This document shows positions 33,169-44,225 of a stretch of DNA of 64,000 bases, piece after piece. Each line of letters opens with the position of its first letter. Within the stretch, counting starts at the first letter, position 1. Below the pieces are notes generated by a model. The model did no database searches. It was not told where the DNA came from and saw only the letters and a list, made by a program, of their open reading frames with translations. The DNA is from Phytophthora quininea (Eukaryota > Oomycota > Peronosporomycetes > Peronosporales > Peronosporaceae). The position numbers and the translations under genes are program-made. The stretch lies in NCBI GenBank assembly GCA_011947345.1, contig JAAVTG010000611.1:1-64000 (forward strand). Reading direction: 5' to 3'.

Positions 33169-35339
33169 TCACATCGTCGATGGCTTTTTGTGCGCGTTCC
33201 CTGCGATAAATACAAGATCACGGACGAGCTCTGGGGAAAGTGAGGCTCGTTTCACCGTCACAATGTTACCGCTCGCCGAAAAAGCTCGTTCGGATGGGAC
33301 GCTTGTCACTACAGCTCCTAGCCATTATCGCGCCAGCTTTGCGAGGTTCGTGTACTTGAGGCGATTAATTCTCCACCACGTCAATGGGTTTGTCTCGTGA
33401 TGCACAAACTCGGGCGCTTGTTTGTCAATCGTCTTGATGTCGGCTAAGTAGCGATCAAACTCTGCATCACAAGTAGCTTTTAAGGAGATTTGGCGCTGCT
33501 TCCGCGGATTTGGCCCGAACATGTAATATTTGAGATCTGCGTCAGACTTCTTTGCCGAAGGCGGCGAAAACATCTCACCTCGCGGAATTTCAGCGTCTCT
33601 CGGCATCTCGTTCTCAACAAAAGCCATAAGGGCTTCTGTTAGCTTACATCGAGCTTGCTGCCGTTGCTCGTCATCAGGCAAGTAGTCCATCCATTTTGCT
33701 ACTCTTGGGTCGAATATGGGGACCCACATGAGCTCGGTGTCCTTCAGTTTTGCAAAGCGCTCCTTGCATAGACGCAGAACAGTATTGCGGCACTCTTGCA
33801 GAGTCACCAGGACGGCATCCTTGTGTGCACCATCATTGGCTCGATTTATAGGGTCGCTGAACAAGTTTTTGTCGGAAAGTTTAGCTTCAAGGCCAAAAAG
33901 CGCTGGCATGACTAGCGGGTGTGTTGGGTACTCTCCTCGCCCAGATTTGTTGACACAGATCCAAACGGCGCAAAATCTGAACGAGACACCTGACACTTAA
34001 CCAGTCAGCATTATTTGGCCTTATCAATTGTTTTGCATATCCTTGAATTCAACGAGTCCTGTTGGCGATACTAAGTAGACAAAAAATCGTCTACAGCATC
34101 TTTCAGCGCAATAAATCGCTCGAGGATTGCATAGCAACTGTTCCACCTTGTTGGACAGTCAACGATGAGGTTGACCACATTTTTGCTTTATGAAGTTTCT
34201 GTACCTGCAATAGCGCTAGCCGCTTGCTTGCTTTTGGAGACTTGCGGAAGTATACAGCTAACGTCCGAAACCTTTGCACAACGCCTCGCATAGTAGCCAT
34301 TTCGTTTTTTTCAAGCTCCTCTTCTGCTAAATTAATAAACTCATCATTGTCATCCAATATTTCATCACGAATCCGCTCCATTTGAGCTTGTTCTTCTTCA
34401 CTCAAAGTGTCGTCATCTTCAACTTCGGTCGTAATTGCACCCGGCTCAACAGCGACGACGGCTTCCCAAGACTCGCATTCCTTGTGGGATGACGTCTTCT
34501 TTTTCTTTAGTACAGCTGAAAGAATAAGATGAATCTCGTGAGCGACACATGCCGAATGATTGACCCCTAAACGTTTCCCGACGCCACCATATTCGAGCCC
34601 GAGTCTCGTACACAGCGACAGCAACGCTCCTTCGGAAGATCCCAATCACGCATGATATTCTCCAAAGCTGCCGCGATGGCGTCACCATCGTGTTTACCGG
34701 GGTCTCCTTAACTTTCAGGATCCAGCTGACCGTGACAAAATGTATGGTGAACGCAATATACGAGCGGGCATTTCGCGCGGTCCAGATGTCACTCGTGATG
34801 GAATAGAACGCGCACGACCGAGCAATATTCTCCTTTACCTGCCGCCTTAGATCGGTTGCAAGGCTAACAATATCACCACGTAGTTGGGTCCGCTTTGAAA
34901 TGTGAAGATTTATGCCGCCAAGTGTTTCAGCGATGTACGAAATGAATTCTCGAAATTCGGCGTCCTAAATCACGACAAGTGGTCGAAAATTCATTCCGAT
35001 CCATCGCGCGAGAAGGGTATCCACATGTTGTTTTTTGGAAATTTCACGAAGAGAAGAAGCGGGTTCACTATCTCGGACAGCAACAGCGTCAAATGCTGCT
35101 CCAAGATTGCGCTCGGTAGCCTCCTCGACAGAATCCACCATGATTGACCTGTGAAACTTCTCCAAATGCCGTTTTACACCATTGTTACGCAAAGCAAAGG
35201 AAATTGCACACTCGCACCTCTCACAGTACACGAAAGCGACATGGCCGTTCAGAAGTTTCTCTTTGTCAATATCCCAGTGGTCAGGATGACCAGATAGCTT
35301 GACAAACTTCCACAACTTCGGCTTTCGTACGTTCCGCAT
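33169..35339 (-). pseudogene. hAT transposase (second element), broken
   Basis: Reading on the minus strand gives an N-terminal BED finger (VYCERCECAISFALRNNGVKRHLEKFH), then a core with ARSCAFYSITSDIWTARNAR and SYIAFTIHFVTVSWILKVKE. An acidic segment follows (DDDTLSEEEQAQMERIRDEI), and the C-terminal dimerisation region VPSERAFSASGNIVTVKRAS ends at TGA 33169. At least three frame changes separate the parts (near 34960, 34645, 34050 and 33330). The family matches hAT elements of oomycetes and animals with PSERAFSASG ends. No target duplication was found. Confidence 0.78.
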
Positions 35340-35365
35340 ATCTTACAGTCTCGGGGGCCTTTCAC

Positions 35366-35782
35366 TCAGTTTGCACCTAAGTGGAGGCTGCTTCCAGAAT
35401 TCGATCTCTCTTCGGAATAGGAGTTCAGTGGTCGCTGGATAGGGGTGTCAATACAGCGGTCATCGTTCCTTGTTTCGTGGTCGGCTCGTGTACCAGGTTG
35501 AGATGGAGTGCACGTGGCTGCCCACCTGATCTCGTCTTGGTCGGAGTCGTTCGGGGTTGTCGGTCTTGTCGCTGCTCCGCTCAGCGCCTCATTCTGGACG
35601 CTCGGCTGCGTTGTCAAGCTTCTATCTGCCTCCCTCATTTGACACAGTAGCTCGGGTGCGCGCATCAGAGTCGATTCAGCATGTCCAGTGGGCTGGCCGT
35701 CGATGGCCTCTGTATTTGCCATCGGCGTATGTGGATTGAGAGTTTGGCGCCTCTTAACACTACGACAGCCAGGGTTTTGCAA
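35366..35782 (-). CDS. Unrecognised Ser/Thr/Pro-rich open frame within the transposon island
   Basis: A 138-codon frame, rich in Ser, Thr, Pro and Arg (TTQPSVQNEALSGAATRPTT, IQRPLNSYSEERSNSGSS), lying between the two hAT remnants. No domain is visible. It could be a leftover of an element's second gene or a chance frame. Confidence 0.25.
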   Translation of the reverse strand: MQNPGCRSVKRRQTLNPHTPMANTEAIDGQPTGHAESTLMRAPELLCQMREADRSLTTQPSVQNEALSGAATRPTTPNDSDQDEIRWAATCTPSQPGTRADHETRNDDRCIDTPIQRPLNSYSEERSNSGSSLHLGAN

Positions 35783-35876
35783 TATGCCATTCTCTATTTA
35801 TTTTGCAGGCCGCTACGCCTACAGAATAATAATGGCATTATTCTCTAAGCGCCCTGCGCATACTCTGCCTAACAGC

Positions 35877-37413
35877 TCAAACACTAAACGCATCCCACGA
35901 GTCCTTGTTGCAGGACAGAAACATCAGCACTTCCAGGGTGTCGGGGTCCATGACCTTCCTCAGGTCGGTGAGGACCAGTTTCGCTTGGCTGAAGAACCGC
36001 TCGCACTCATTTGACGTTGGTGGGACCCAGTCTAGCGGCATGTATTGTGGCGGAGTGCGCGCCACAGGAGTCTTCTTGAAGGCTGAAGCTAGAAAAGACT
36101 TGGAAACGTGCTGCTCCACCACCATTTCGTCGCCGCCGCGTTTGAGCGTGACGCACGCCACTTGCTCGCGTGCATTCAGCCGTCCGCCGCTGATGATCTT
36201 CACGATACCGCTCTCTAAAGCGGGGTTGTTGACGACGGAGGCGTCACTAGCCAGCCGGGTCTTCATGCTGGGGTACTTGCGCAGCACTGCATCAAAAGCA
36301 CGCCGAGCGCTCACGAGGGTTAGCGTAGAGTCTTGGAGTGCCTTACTCACCTCGTGAAGCTGTGGAGCGACTTCAGTAGGGTGCGTGCTGCTTCGGTCTC
36401 ATCTGGTGTCAGTAGAAAGCCCGCGATGCCGTGCTTAGCTACTGTAGCATGATCCAAAGCGAGAAGAGCACCGCAAATCTTGTCGTACCGCTGTACCATG
36501 CTGAAGGTACTCGACCAACGAGTTGCATTGCGCATGACGGGCGCTAAAGGGGTCGCTTTGCGTAGTGCAGCACGACACTTGATGGTGCTCAGATGCTTCA
36601 TCAGCGCGTGGGTCTTGGCCAACACGGGTTCATGGTCAGCCAGAAATGCGTTCACCGCCAACTGGAAACGGTGACTGACACAACCAATGAAAGGCAACGC
36701 TCCCACTTTTCGACCAATAGACTGGTTGAGTGAGCAATTATCACCAATCATAAAGAGCACAGACTCCCAAGGCCTGTTAAATGTTGACAGCGTATCCGCT
36801 ATCAAATCAAACAGGCTTTGGGGGCCGAGGTCTTCTTCGTCGGACAGGGGGCAAAATGCTAGCAAGACAAAGCGGCGAGAGACGCACTGAATGCTCTCAT
36901 CGTAGCCCGGCTTCCTACTCCCTGGGTTGCTCACAGAGGGATCGTGGTAGACAGCCGTGATGGCAACGAAGTGACGGCCACCACTCGACCACCCATCCAG
37001 AACCAAGCCAAAATTTTCTGGAAGCTTGGCCGCGATGACGTCGCGGACGTAGCCGTAGAGCAGATCGATGTGCTTTTGCAGTGTGTTGGCAGCGATGGGC
37101 GCCACGGTAGCGTTCTTGCGAACCAGAGCTCGCTCGCAAAAGCTAACAGGCATGCGGTCGAACACGCATCACTCGATCCAGCGGAAAATCTCGTTGGTCC
37201 GTTGGTCGGGCATAGTGAGCCCAAGCGGGTTGCCGCGGCGAAAAGCGGCTTCAGCAAGCTGTGGGTAGTCAGGATGCTTCTTGAGGAGGTGGTGCATCTG
37301 ATTGGTGTAGCCGTTCCCTTGCTTGTACACCTTGCCACACGCGGTGCATTTCGCCTTGTGGGTGTCTCCTGGGTGAAGAGAAGCGAGCAGATGTCCTTGT
37401 TCGTGAAGTTCAT
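35877..37413 (-). pseudogene. hAT-like transposase (third element), broken
   Basis: A BED finger (KCTACGKVYKQGNGYTNQMH then HLLKKHPDY) begins near 37413. After a TGA at 37169-37171, in the position WIE-stop-CVFDRMP, the core follows: LVLDGWSSGGRHFVAITAVY, FMIGDNCSLNQSIGRKVGAL, FIGCVSHRFQLAVNAFLADH and RNATRWSSTFSMVQRY. The end, NECERFFSQAKLVLTDLRKV, is a variant of the hAT dimerisation region. The frame also shifts near 37360 and near 36350. The WSS/GDNCSLN/SHRFQLAVN motifs place it in the BED-finger hAT branch common in oomycetes. Confidence 0.78.
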
Positions 37414-38502
37414 GTAGACACGTGGAAAGACTTGGGGGCTGGAAGGCTGTTGGGATGACTGCAAAATACTGAATGAGCTCTAGAAGTTCGCAAACGTCTC
37501 GAGGAGCTTCTCTCGGGGTGTTACAACCAGTAGGTTTTGGTGGACAGTGTTGACCCCGTAATAACTCATAATGTGCAGAAAAATGGCAACATATTTTTCG
37601 CCTTCCAATAAATAATGAGTATGCTATATTATTGAATATGATAATTCAAATTGCAGAGGCCTGACGACAGCTAGTAGATTCGGAGCCTTGCAGGATGACC
37701 TCACGTGACCGACAGTAGCTGGACGACCTTGCCAGCAAATACCTTGTGGTGGACGTGTCGGAGTCCGCAAGCATGCAGCAGCATGGCGAGCACTTTCCAT
37801 TGCGGCGGCGTGCAAGACCAAAAGTCGCGTAAGCTTCTTGGCGGGAGGTCAGGTCAAGTAAGGTCAGGTCAGGTCTGGGAGGTTGAAGGCGACAGCTCTA
37901 ACCAGCAGACACGTTCGACGGGGTCTATTTCTTCAGAGACCAATTGCTTCATGCATTCCATTGGCAGCAGCACCAGCCTCGGCACCACCACAACAGGAGC
38001 CACATCAACAACAATAAGTTGCATTTCGGTGCGCGACTCGTTTTCAGGTAGTCCTTGATGATGAGCAAGCATTTTAGCGACAATCTAGGATTGCTTTATC
38101 ATGGCCAGCGTCCCGGTTAACCCTCTCCCACAACTACCAGCGAATCAACAAAGGTTATTTCGTCTCGTCACAATGTATAATAATTATGAATCTAGACTCT
38201 CCCAAACTGTGCACATCTTGTTCGCCTTGCCTGCTCGCCGCCACCTTCCCCTGCAGCGCCAACTTGCTCGCACAAGTCCAAGCCGCAGAGCCAAACCATT
38301 TCTACGCTTTCTCACGGCGTGCCTTGCCCGCGTCGCTCTCTCTTCCCATCTTCTCCAATCTAGATGACCTTCGCTCACTTGCTCCCACATAAAACGGCCG
38401 TGTATATGCGTCGCGTGCGTGGTCGGACACCAGTCCCGAAAGTCTCACTAACCGCTCAAGTGGCTTCCGAGGTCATTGCAGAACTTCCTGTTCGTCTACA
38501 CC
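37414..38502. other. AT-rich gap and 5' region of the AAAP transporter
   Basis: No gene is seen. 37555-37660 is AT-rich (AATAAATAATGAGTATGCTA). 37845-37875 is a short run of AGGTC units. Pyrimidine-rich DNA at about 38215-38365 precedes the transporter start and probably holds its promoter. Confidence 0.4.
37845..37875. repeat. Short AGGTC tandem run
   Basis: Five to six AGGTC/AAGTA units in a row. Probably slippage DNA; no function can be argued from sequence. Confidence 0.6.
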
Positions 38503-40046
38503 ATGGCGCCACTCCACCCCGTCAAAGCCATCTCACTAGACCCGCAACTAGCAGTGGTGCACACCTGCGGCCTCACTTTATCCCCCGTCAAAAGCGCCTC
38601 CCGAGACATCTTCGACACCCTCAAGCACCAATGCGACTGCCCGCCCCGCTCCGTGTCCATGGGCGAGTACGTGGTCAGTCCTCGCGTCGCGGCAGGCCAA
38701 GTCTCAGGATTCGGCAAGGAGTCCGACTATCTGCTGGCAGAGGCCTCCTACACCATCGACATCCACAAAACTGCGCCTGCAGATGTGACCACCGAAGTGG
38801 TGGACACTAAGGCCAAGAGCAGTATCTGGGGTCCACCTTCACCCTCACCAACACCATACTAGGTTCAGGCACATTAGCCGTCCCCTTCGCCATCGCCTCG
38901 AGTGGCTGGCTACTGGGCAACGCGATTATGCTCGCCATTGCACTCATCACCAGATATTCAGTGCATCTGCTGCTGTCGGCGAGCGACCGAGCAGGCCAGA
39001 ACTGCGCCAAGACATACGAAAGTCTCGGCCACTTTACGATGGGCGGAGTTGGTACGAAGCTGGCCGAGTTCACCTTCATTTTTGGAGGGTTTGGAACGTT
39101 GGTGAGCTATTTCATCTTCACGACAGATCTCTGCGCTGCTGTGCTGGATGTCGCTAAGAAGGACAAGTGGCTCATCACCGTATTCACCGTCGTGGCGGTG
39201 GTGTTCCCTTTGTCGTTGAGTCGACGCATTGGCAAGTTGTGGCTGTCGTCGGTGCTCGCGATTTTATCGATCGGATACGTCGTGGCGTTCGTGTGTGTGG
39301 CGTTCCTGTCGGTCTACAATGAAGACGGTGGCGCCGTTGCGAACGGTGTGGAAGCGGTGCGCTTGGAGCCCGGAAGCGTCTACACAGTCACGCTGCTCAT
39401 CTCTGCGTTCGCGTGCCACAACACGGCACTGCCAGTGTACGAAGAGTTGAAGGAGCGGAGTCTGGCCAAGATGAATCGCGCCGTGTTTGGTGCTGTCGGC
39501 GTCGCGTTTGCACTGTACGAGGTCATTGCGCTCTGCGGATACCTCCAATTCGGAGCCGACACCAAAGACAACATTTTACTCAACTTTTCGCCCGAGTACG
39601 TGCAGAAACACCACTCCATCGCACTGCCACTGCTTGTCGGGCAGTTGTGTATGGCTCTGGCGTTGCTGCTCACCACTCCGATCGCCATGTGGCCGTTCCG
39701 ATCTTGCATCTTGAGTGTGTACCTCCGTATCAAGAACGGCGTGCAGACGCCGAGCCACGAGGCTTCGTACAAGGAGTATGTTAGCGTGACGGTGGTGAGT
39801 CTGACCCTCATCCTGCTCTGCAGCATCTTCGTGCCGTCCGTCAAGATCCCGTTGAGCATCGTGGGCTCCGTCTCGGGCTCGCTGCTGATTTTTATTATGC
39901 CGGCGCTCTTCTACTTGCTGCAGTCAAAGACCCCGATCTTGTCGCGTGAACATGCTGGTCCGCTGCTGATGATCGCCACGGGCATCGTCGTCGGCGTATT
40001 GGGCCTTTCCTTAACGCTGTACAAGCTCGCCTACGAATATTTCTAA
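38503..40046 (+). CDS. AAAP/SLC38-type amino-acid transporter, one frame break
   Basis: A hydrophilic N-terminal tail of about 110 residues starts at ATG 38503. The AAAP signature follows: FTLTNTILGSGTLAVPFAIA, SGWLLGNAIMLAIALI, then about ten further membrane helices including GGFGTLVSYFIFTTDLCAAV, VYTVTLLISAFACHNTALPV and SIVGSVSGSLLIFIMPALFY. It should move amino acids across the plasma or vacuolar membrane with H+ or Na+. The frame slips once at the GGGG run 38828-38831, just before the first helix, and one extra G repairs it. It ends 32 bases from the convergent LicD-type gene. Confidence 0.87.
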
Positions 40047-40078
40047 GTTCCATTAAGTGAAAATATATATTTTGAAGG

Positions 40079-41003
40079 CTATCTCCATGGCTTCTCGTTC
40101 CGCGTAGGTCTCAAGTAGGACGCGCCATACTCTTCCAACAAGAAATCGACGGGATCAGCAACGGTGTCATACTCCACGCCGTTCAAAGCCACTTTCGAGT
40201 ACGGCAGAATCTTATCAACGGGGATACTCTCATTCCGTCGTCGTGTGTGCTCAATCTTCCAATACTCTGGGCCTGGTTCCATGCGATATAAATCAAGATA
40301 TGGTCCTGAACAGGACTCGATCGGCGCAGGGAGCTCCACATTATACAGTTTTGCTGCTAAGGGGTGCGTTGGTGCCACACAAACCCGCCAAATGCCGTCC
40401 ATGAAGACATGGTACCCTTTGTCTTGCAGTCGTCGTCGTACTATCGGCAACGGGTCGTCGTTCAACTGGTACCCGACGTCGACGTCTGCAGTGTAAGGAA
40501 TGATTCCTCCGCCTCGTACAGCTCCCAACAAGGTTCCGAAAAGTAATGCCGGCTCTCCACCAGCCTGTTGCAATTCGTTGTACACGTCCACTAGCAGCAG
40601 ATGCAGCACACTGGCGTGGCAATATATTGGTCTCGGTGTCAACAGATCCACTCGATCGGCACTAGCACATTCGTCTTCGTCGCTTTTAGTAGACACGGGC
40701 AAACAGTATTCCCACGTCTGGTAGTTCTTGAGATTGTCGTCGCACAAATAGTCGTGATGGCCTTCGAATCGAGGGGTTTGAGCTGTAGAACGTCGACCCC
40801 AGCGTAGAATGAATCGGTCTCACTGATCGAACTTGGTCAGGCGAACAGCTCCAGTCGTCCGATGCCAACGTGAAGGGTGTACGCAACGAATTCGGGGACG
40901 TCTCGGCAGCAATTGCCACCGAGAAGAGAACTACCGGCCACAGCAACACAGGAAGCATTCCACCCTGGACGCGGTACAGTGTACCCATGGTAAAGGTCTT
41001 CAC
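40079..41003 (-). CDS. LicD/fukutin-type nucleotidyltransferase-fold protein, secretory, one frame break
   Basis: An N-terminal hydrophobic segment (GGMLPVLLWPVVLFSVAIAA) acts as signal peptide or anchor. After a break at CCCC 40797-40800, the protein continues EGHHDYLCDDNLKNYQTWEY. It then reaches the LicD motif LFGTLLGAVRGGGIIPYTAD, followed by DVGY, with the DxD acidic pair. PYLDLYRMEP and a C-terminal YDTVADPVDFLLEEYGASYL also fit. The family adds phosphocholine or ribitol-phosphate groups to glycans in the Golgi lumen or cell surface; the acceptor is unknown here. Confidence 0.78.
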
Positions 41004-41174
41004 TATTCCCGCTGCAACATGAATGGCGTCGAAAATGCCTCGTGGGCTGTGAGCAACTTTGCATTCAACTCAAGGACATACAAACTACATGCAGATAACG
41101 ATACTGTGGCGCTGGTATCCCTAACGACTCCACTTAACTTGCAACTTCCACCAGCAGCAGCCCAACCTCGATGT

Positions 41175-42134
41175 TCACGATTGATGGCACGAGTTCTTGT
41201 CGTACACAGAATCGGAACTTCCATCCAGCTGGAAAGCTCTGTTCGTCGTAAGGGAACTTTTCCTTGGGCAGTTGGGCGTCCAGTGGTCTCCAATTGCATC
41301 GCAGTGACGGCACACCACTTCCGGAGCACGTGGTGTAGTGGGTACCTCGGCGGCTCGAGGTAACAAGGTCGGCAATGCAGGTCTGTCCCGAGTAAAAGAG
41401 TACTCCATAGCCCTCGTGGTCTCTTTGATTTGGCAGAAGACATTGCCGTCCCTGATTTCAGGAGAGATTCTCAAACGTGTCGCCAATCGACGACAGCTCA
41501 ATTGCTGCAATAATCCGCGGAATTCTTTGGAGACCACTTGGTTGCGCGCAAGTGCCAACGATGTCTGCAATGCGGATGATTTCTCGTCGATTTTTGAGTC
41601 CTCGAGAACCTCCTGCATCAACGTGAACACTCGCTCCAGAGCATCACTCCAAACACTTCGGACGTTCTGTCCTAGGAGATGCAGCAGCTGACTCATTTCG
41701 TGCTTCTTACGAAGCGGGAGTGACAGAATGAACTTCGTAGGCGACTCGATCTTGGTCCACAAGTCTTCGTCTTTCTGGAGCTCGTCGACGAGTTCTCGAA
41801 GCGTTTGCACAGCCGCAAAACGTTTGCCAGCTTTGCTTTGGGCGTTGACAGCGAACAACGCGTGGGCAATTGCTGTGAATTGAGTTCGAAGACCGACGAT
41901 CTTCTCGTTGAGATCGTCTCTCTTGTGCTGGAAAGCGATCTTCATTTTGTCCTCGTGCGTCTCGTCCAGCAGCTTGAGCTGAGCTGTCGGCCATCGACCC
42001 GCGAATTTAAGCAGTTCTTCACGGAAACAATCGACATCCCCACGGAGCTGCACGGCGTTTGTATTGGCTTTTTCCACCACCCACTTCGCAAACTCGTTCT
42101 TGTCGTCAAATTCAACTGAAGAAGTGCGATTCAT
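41175..42134 (-). CDS. Helical protein with C-terminal CCHC zinc knuckle
   Basis: The ATG at 42134 ([18 protein letters not shown]) is preferred; an upstream Met at 42170 would add only 12 residues. About 240 residues of helix-rich sequence ([35 protein letters not shown]) precede [20 protein letters not shown]. That is a C-x2-C-x4-H-x5-C knuckle close to the one in translation factor eIF3g. No RRM follows, so it is not eIF3g. RNA or protein binding is likely; the role is not known. The open frame has no internal break. Confidence 0.55.
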   Translation of the reverse strand: MNRTSSVEFDDKNEFAKWVVEKANTNAVQLRGDVDCFREELLKFAGRWPTAQLKLLDETHEDKMKIAFQHKRDDLNEKIVGLRTQFTAIAHALFAVNAQSKAGKRFAAVQTLRELVDELQKDEDLWTKIESPTKFILSLPLRKKHEMSQLLHLLGQNVRSVWSDALERVFTLMQEVLEDSKIDEKSSALQTSLALARNQVVSKEFRGLLQQLSCRRLATRLRISPEIRDGNVFCQIKETTRAMEYSFTRDRPALPTLLPRAAEVPTTPRAPEVVCRHCDAIGDHWTPNCPRKSSLTTNRAFQLDGSSDSVYDKNSCHQS

Positions 42135-42258
42135 GGTCCTTGGAGGATTCCAAACTGAAGAGAATATCACGGCAAAAGCAAAAGTAGTTAACGTCGTGAA
42201 ATACAGTGACTATGGCACGTTTCTTCAAACTTTCAGCAACCACGTCGACATCGTATCC

Positions 42259-44005
42259 CTACGACGATCCCACTAAACCAGCGTAAATGCCGTTCAACGA
42301 CAGCAGCTCGCTGTGGGTTCCTTGCTCGGCGATTTTGCCGCCGCTCACGACACAAATCTTGTCCAGCGCCTCCTGCACCACCTTCTCGCTCGTTGTCGAA
42401 CGCACTCGTGGCTTCGTCCAGCACCAAAATCTTGGGCTTGCGGATGATGGCTCGAGCGATGGCGACCCGCTGCTTCTGACCTCCAGACAACGACACTCCT
42501 TTCTCGCCCACCAGCGTGTCGTACTGCTGCGGCAACGACATGATGAAGTCGTGCGCGTTCGACACCTTGCAGGCTTCAATCGCCTCCTCGAGTGACATTG
42601 TCCGCGCCCATGGCGATGTTCTCGAAGATGGTGGTCGCGAACAGCACTGGTTCCTGGGAGACCATACCGATCTGCGATCGAAGCCACTTGACGTTCAGCG
42701 TCTTGATGTCGCGGCCGTCGAGGTAGATGGTGCCGCTGGTGGCGTCGTAGAACCTCTCGATCAGTGCGATCAGTGTACTTTTACCGCCACCGCTAGCACT
42801 GGCAAACGCGACAGTCTGGCCGCTCTCAATGGTGACGTTGTAGTCCCTTAGAATTTGAGCGTCGGGTCTGCTTGGGTAGGTAAAGTTGACATTCACCGCC
42901 TCGATCTTGCCTTCACACGAGTCTGGGATGATTCCTTGGTCATCTTTCTCTGCGTCGATAGCACTTGGTGTGTCGAGGATAGCGAATAGTTCTTCAGCAG
43001 CTCCCATCGCGATCGAGACAGCAGTAGAGTTTGGTACGATCTGTCCTAGAGCTCCAGCTCCTATCATGATAGCAAAGAAGGCAGCAAATACGTCTCCTGG
43101 AGTGGTTTCACCTTGTGAAGTCTTCCACCCTCCATACTACAAGCCGATCGAGTACATGACGAAGACGCTACTCATGAAGACCGACATTACCACGGACGAA
43201 ACCTTGTGGAGAGCGATGTTTTCTCTTTCAGCGTTGAGGATCTTGTCGTCAAACTTTTGGATGGCTTGCTTCTCGCCGTTAAGAGATGCCACGGTTCGGA
43301 TCGAGCCCAAAGTCTCCTCTGCTGCTGACCCAGCTTCCGCGTAGACTTGTTGAGCCCATACGGCCTTGGCAGCCATCGTCTTCACGAACCAACTCAACGA
43401 GAAGGACGTCAAAGGGATGACACACGCCATGACGAGCGTGATGTCCCAACCTCGAGCAAAGCCGATGATGAAGCCCCGACGAACTGGATCGTAAACTGCA
43501 GCGAGTCGCCGAGTTTCTGCCCCGTGCCATCCTAGATCTTGACCGTGTCGCCCGTCAAGCGACTCGACAATTGCAACGGATCGTTCTGGTCGTACCAACT
43601 GATATCCAGGTACAGCATGTGCTTGAGAGCTTCTCGACGCAGAGCCTTCATCTGACGCTCTGCGCAGCAGAAGAACGCCACGTACGAGACGTAATCCGTG
43701 ATGAATAAAGCCACTGCGATGAGGGCGAAGTTCAAAGCCGCATCATTCACCGTGTCCATATCGATTGGGGTGGTCGTGAAGCCCGTCAACACGTCTCCAA
43801 ACACGACGGCCATGAGCGGGAACAGCACACCGTTGACGCCAGTTGTGATGATCCCGACGACTAGAAGCAGCTTGTCGAACGGTGTAGCGAAGCGGTACAG
43901 GTCTGTGAACTTGAACGGCTTGGCCTTGACTGGAGTATCGGCATCCATGCGATGGTAGGAAGTCTCGTCGCCGGACATCATCGCCGATTTGTCCAGCTTC
44001 GACAT
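42259..44005 (-). pseudogene. ABCB half-transporter remnant (TMD1-NBD1) with deleted H-loop and NBD2-type tail
   Basis: The N-terminus (MSKLDKSAMMSGDETSYHRM) and first transmembrane block (LVVGIITTGVNGVLFPLMAV, FIIGFARGWDITLVMACVIP) are those of a full-length ABCB exporter. The ATPase has a modified Walker A (SASGGGKST, with Ser in place of the first Gly), signature LSGGQKQR and Walker B ILVLDEA. After VVQEALDK it jumps directly to [19 protein letters not shown], so the D-loop neighbourhood and the switch His (AHRLSTIR in the other copies) are missing. Stops follow TVKI near 43547 (TAG) and SIGL at 43137-43139 (TAG). Frame breaks lie near 43510, 42590 and 42410. It cannot make a working transporter. 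Confidence 0.83.
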
Positions 44006-44126
44006 TGAGATCGTGCTCGCCAGCGATCAAATTCCGATATGAGCAGGAATCAACATTCGAACGTGAGAACGCCTTGCATCGTGAGGTCGTATGAAGGGCG
44101 TTGGAGATCGGGTGTCTGTGCTTGTA

Positions 44127-44151
44127 CCGCATTTCGCATGTCATGAGCTAC
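44127..44151. repeat. Left terminal inverted repeat of the pogo element
   Basis: 25 bases, exact reverse complement of 45914-45938, preceded by TA. Confidence 0.93.
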
Positions 44152-44225
44152 ACTCATGTTCTGAGGCTAGGATATCTTACTATACGGAATGTGCTCAAAC
44201 TTGAAGAAGTTGAAGTGTATTACCG

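Noticed and set aside
41175..42134. Assignment as translation factor eIF3g
   Set aside because: Only the zinc knuckle is similar; the RNA-recognition motif of eIF3g is absent and the helical N-terminal part does not match.
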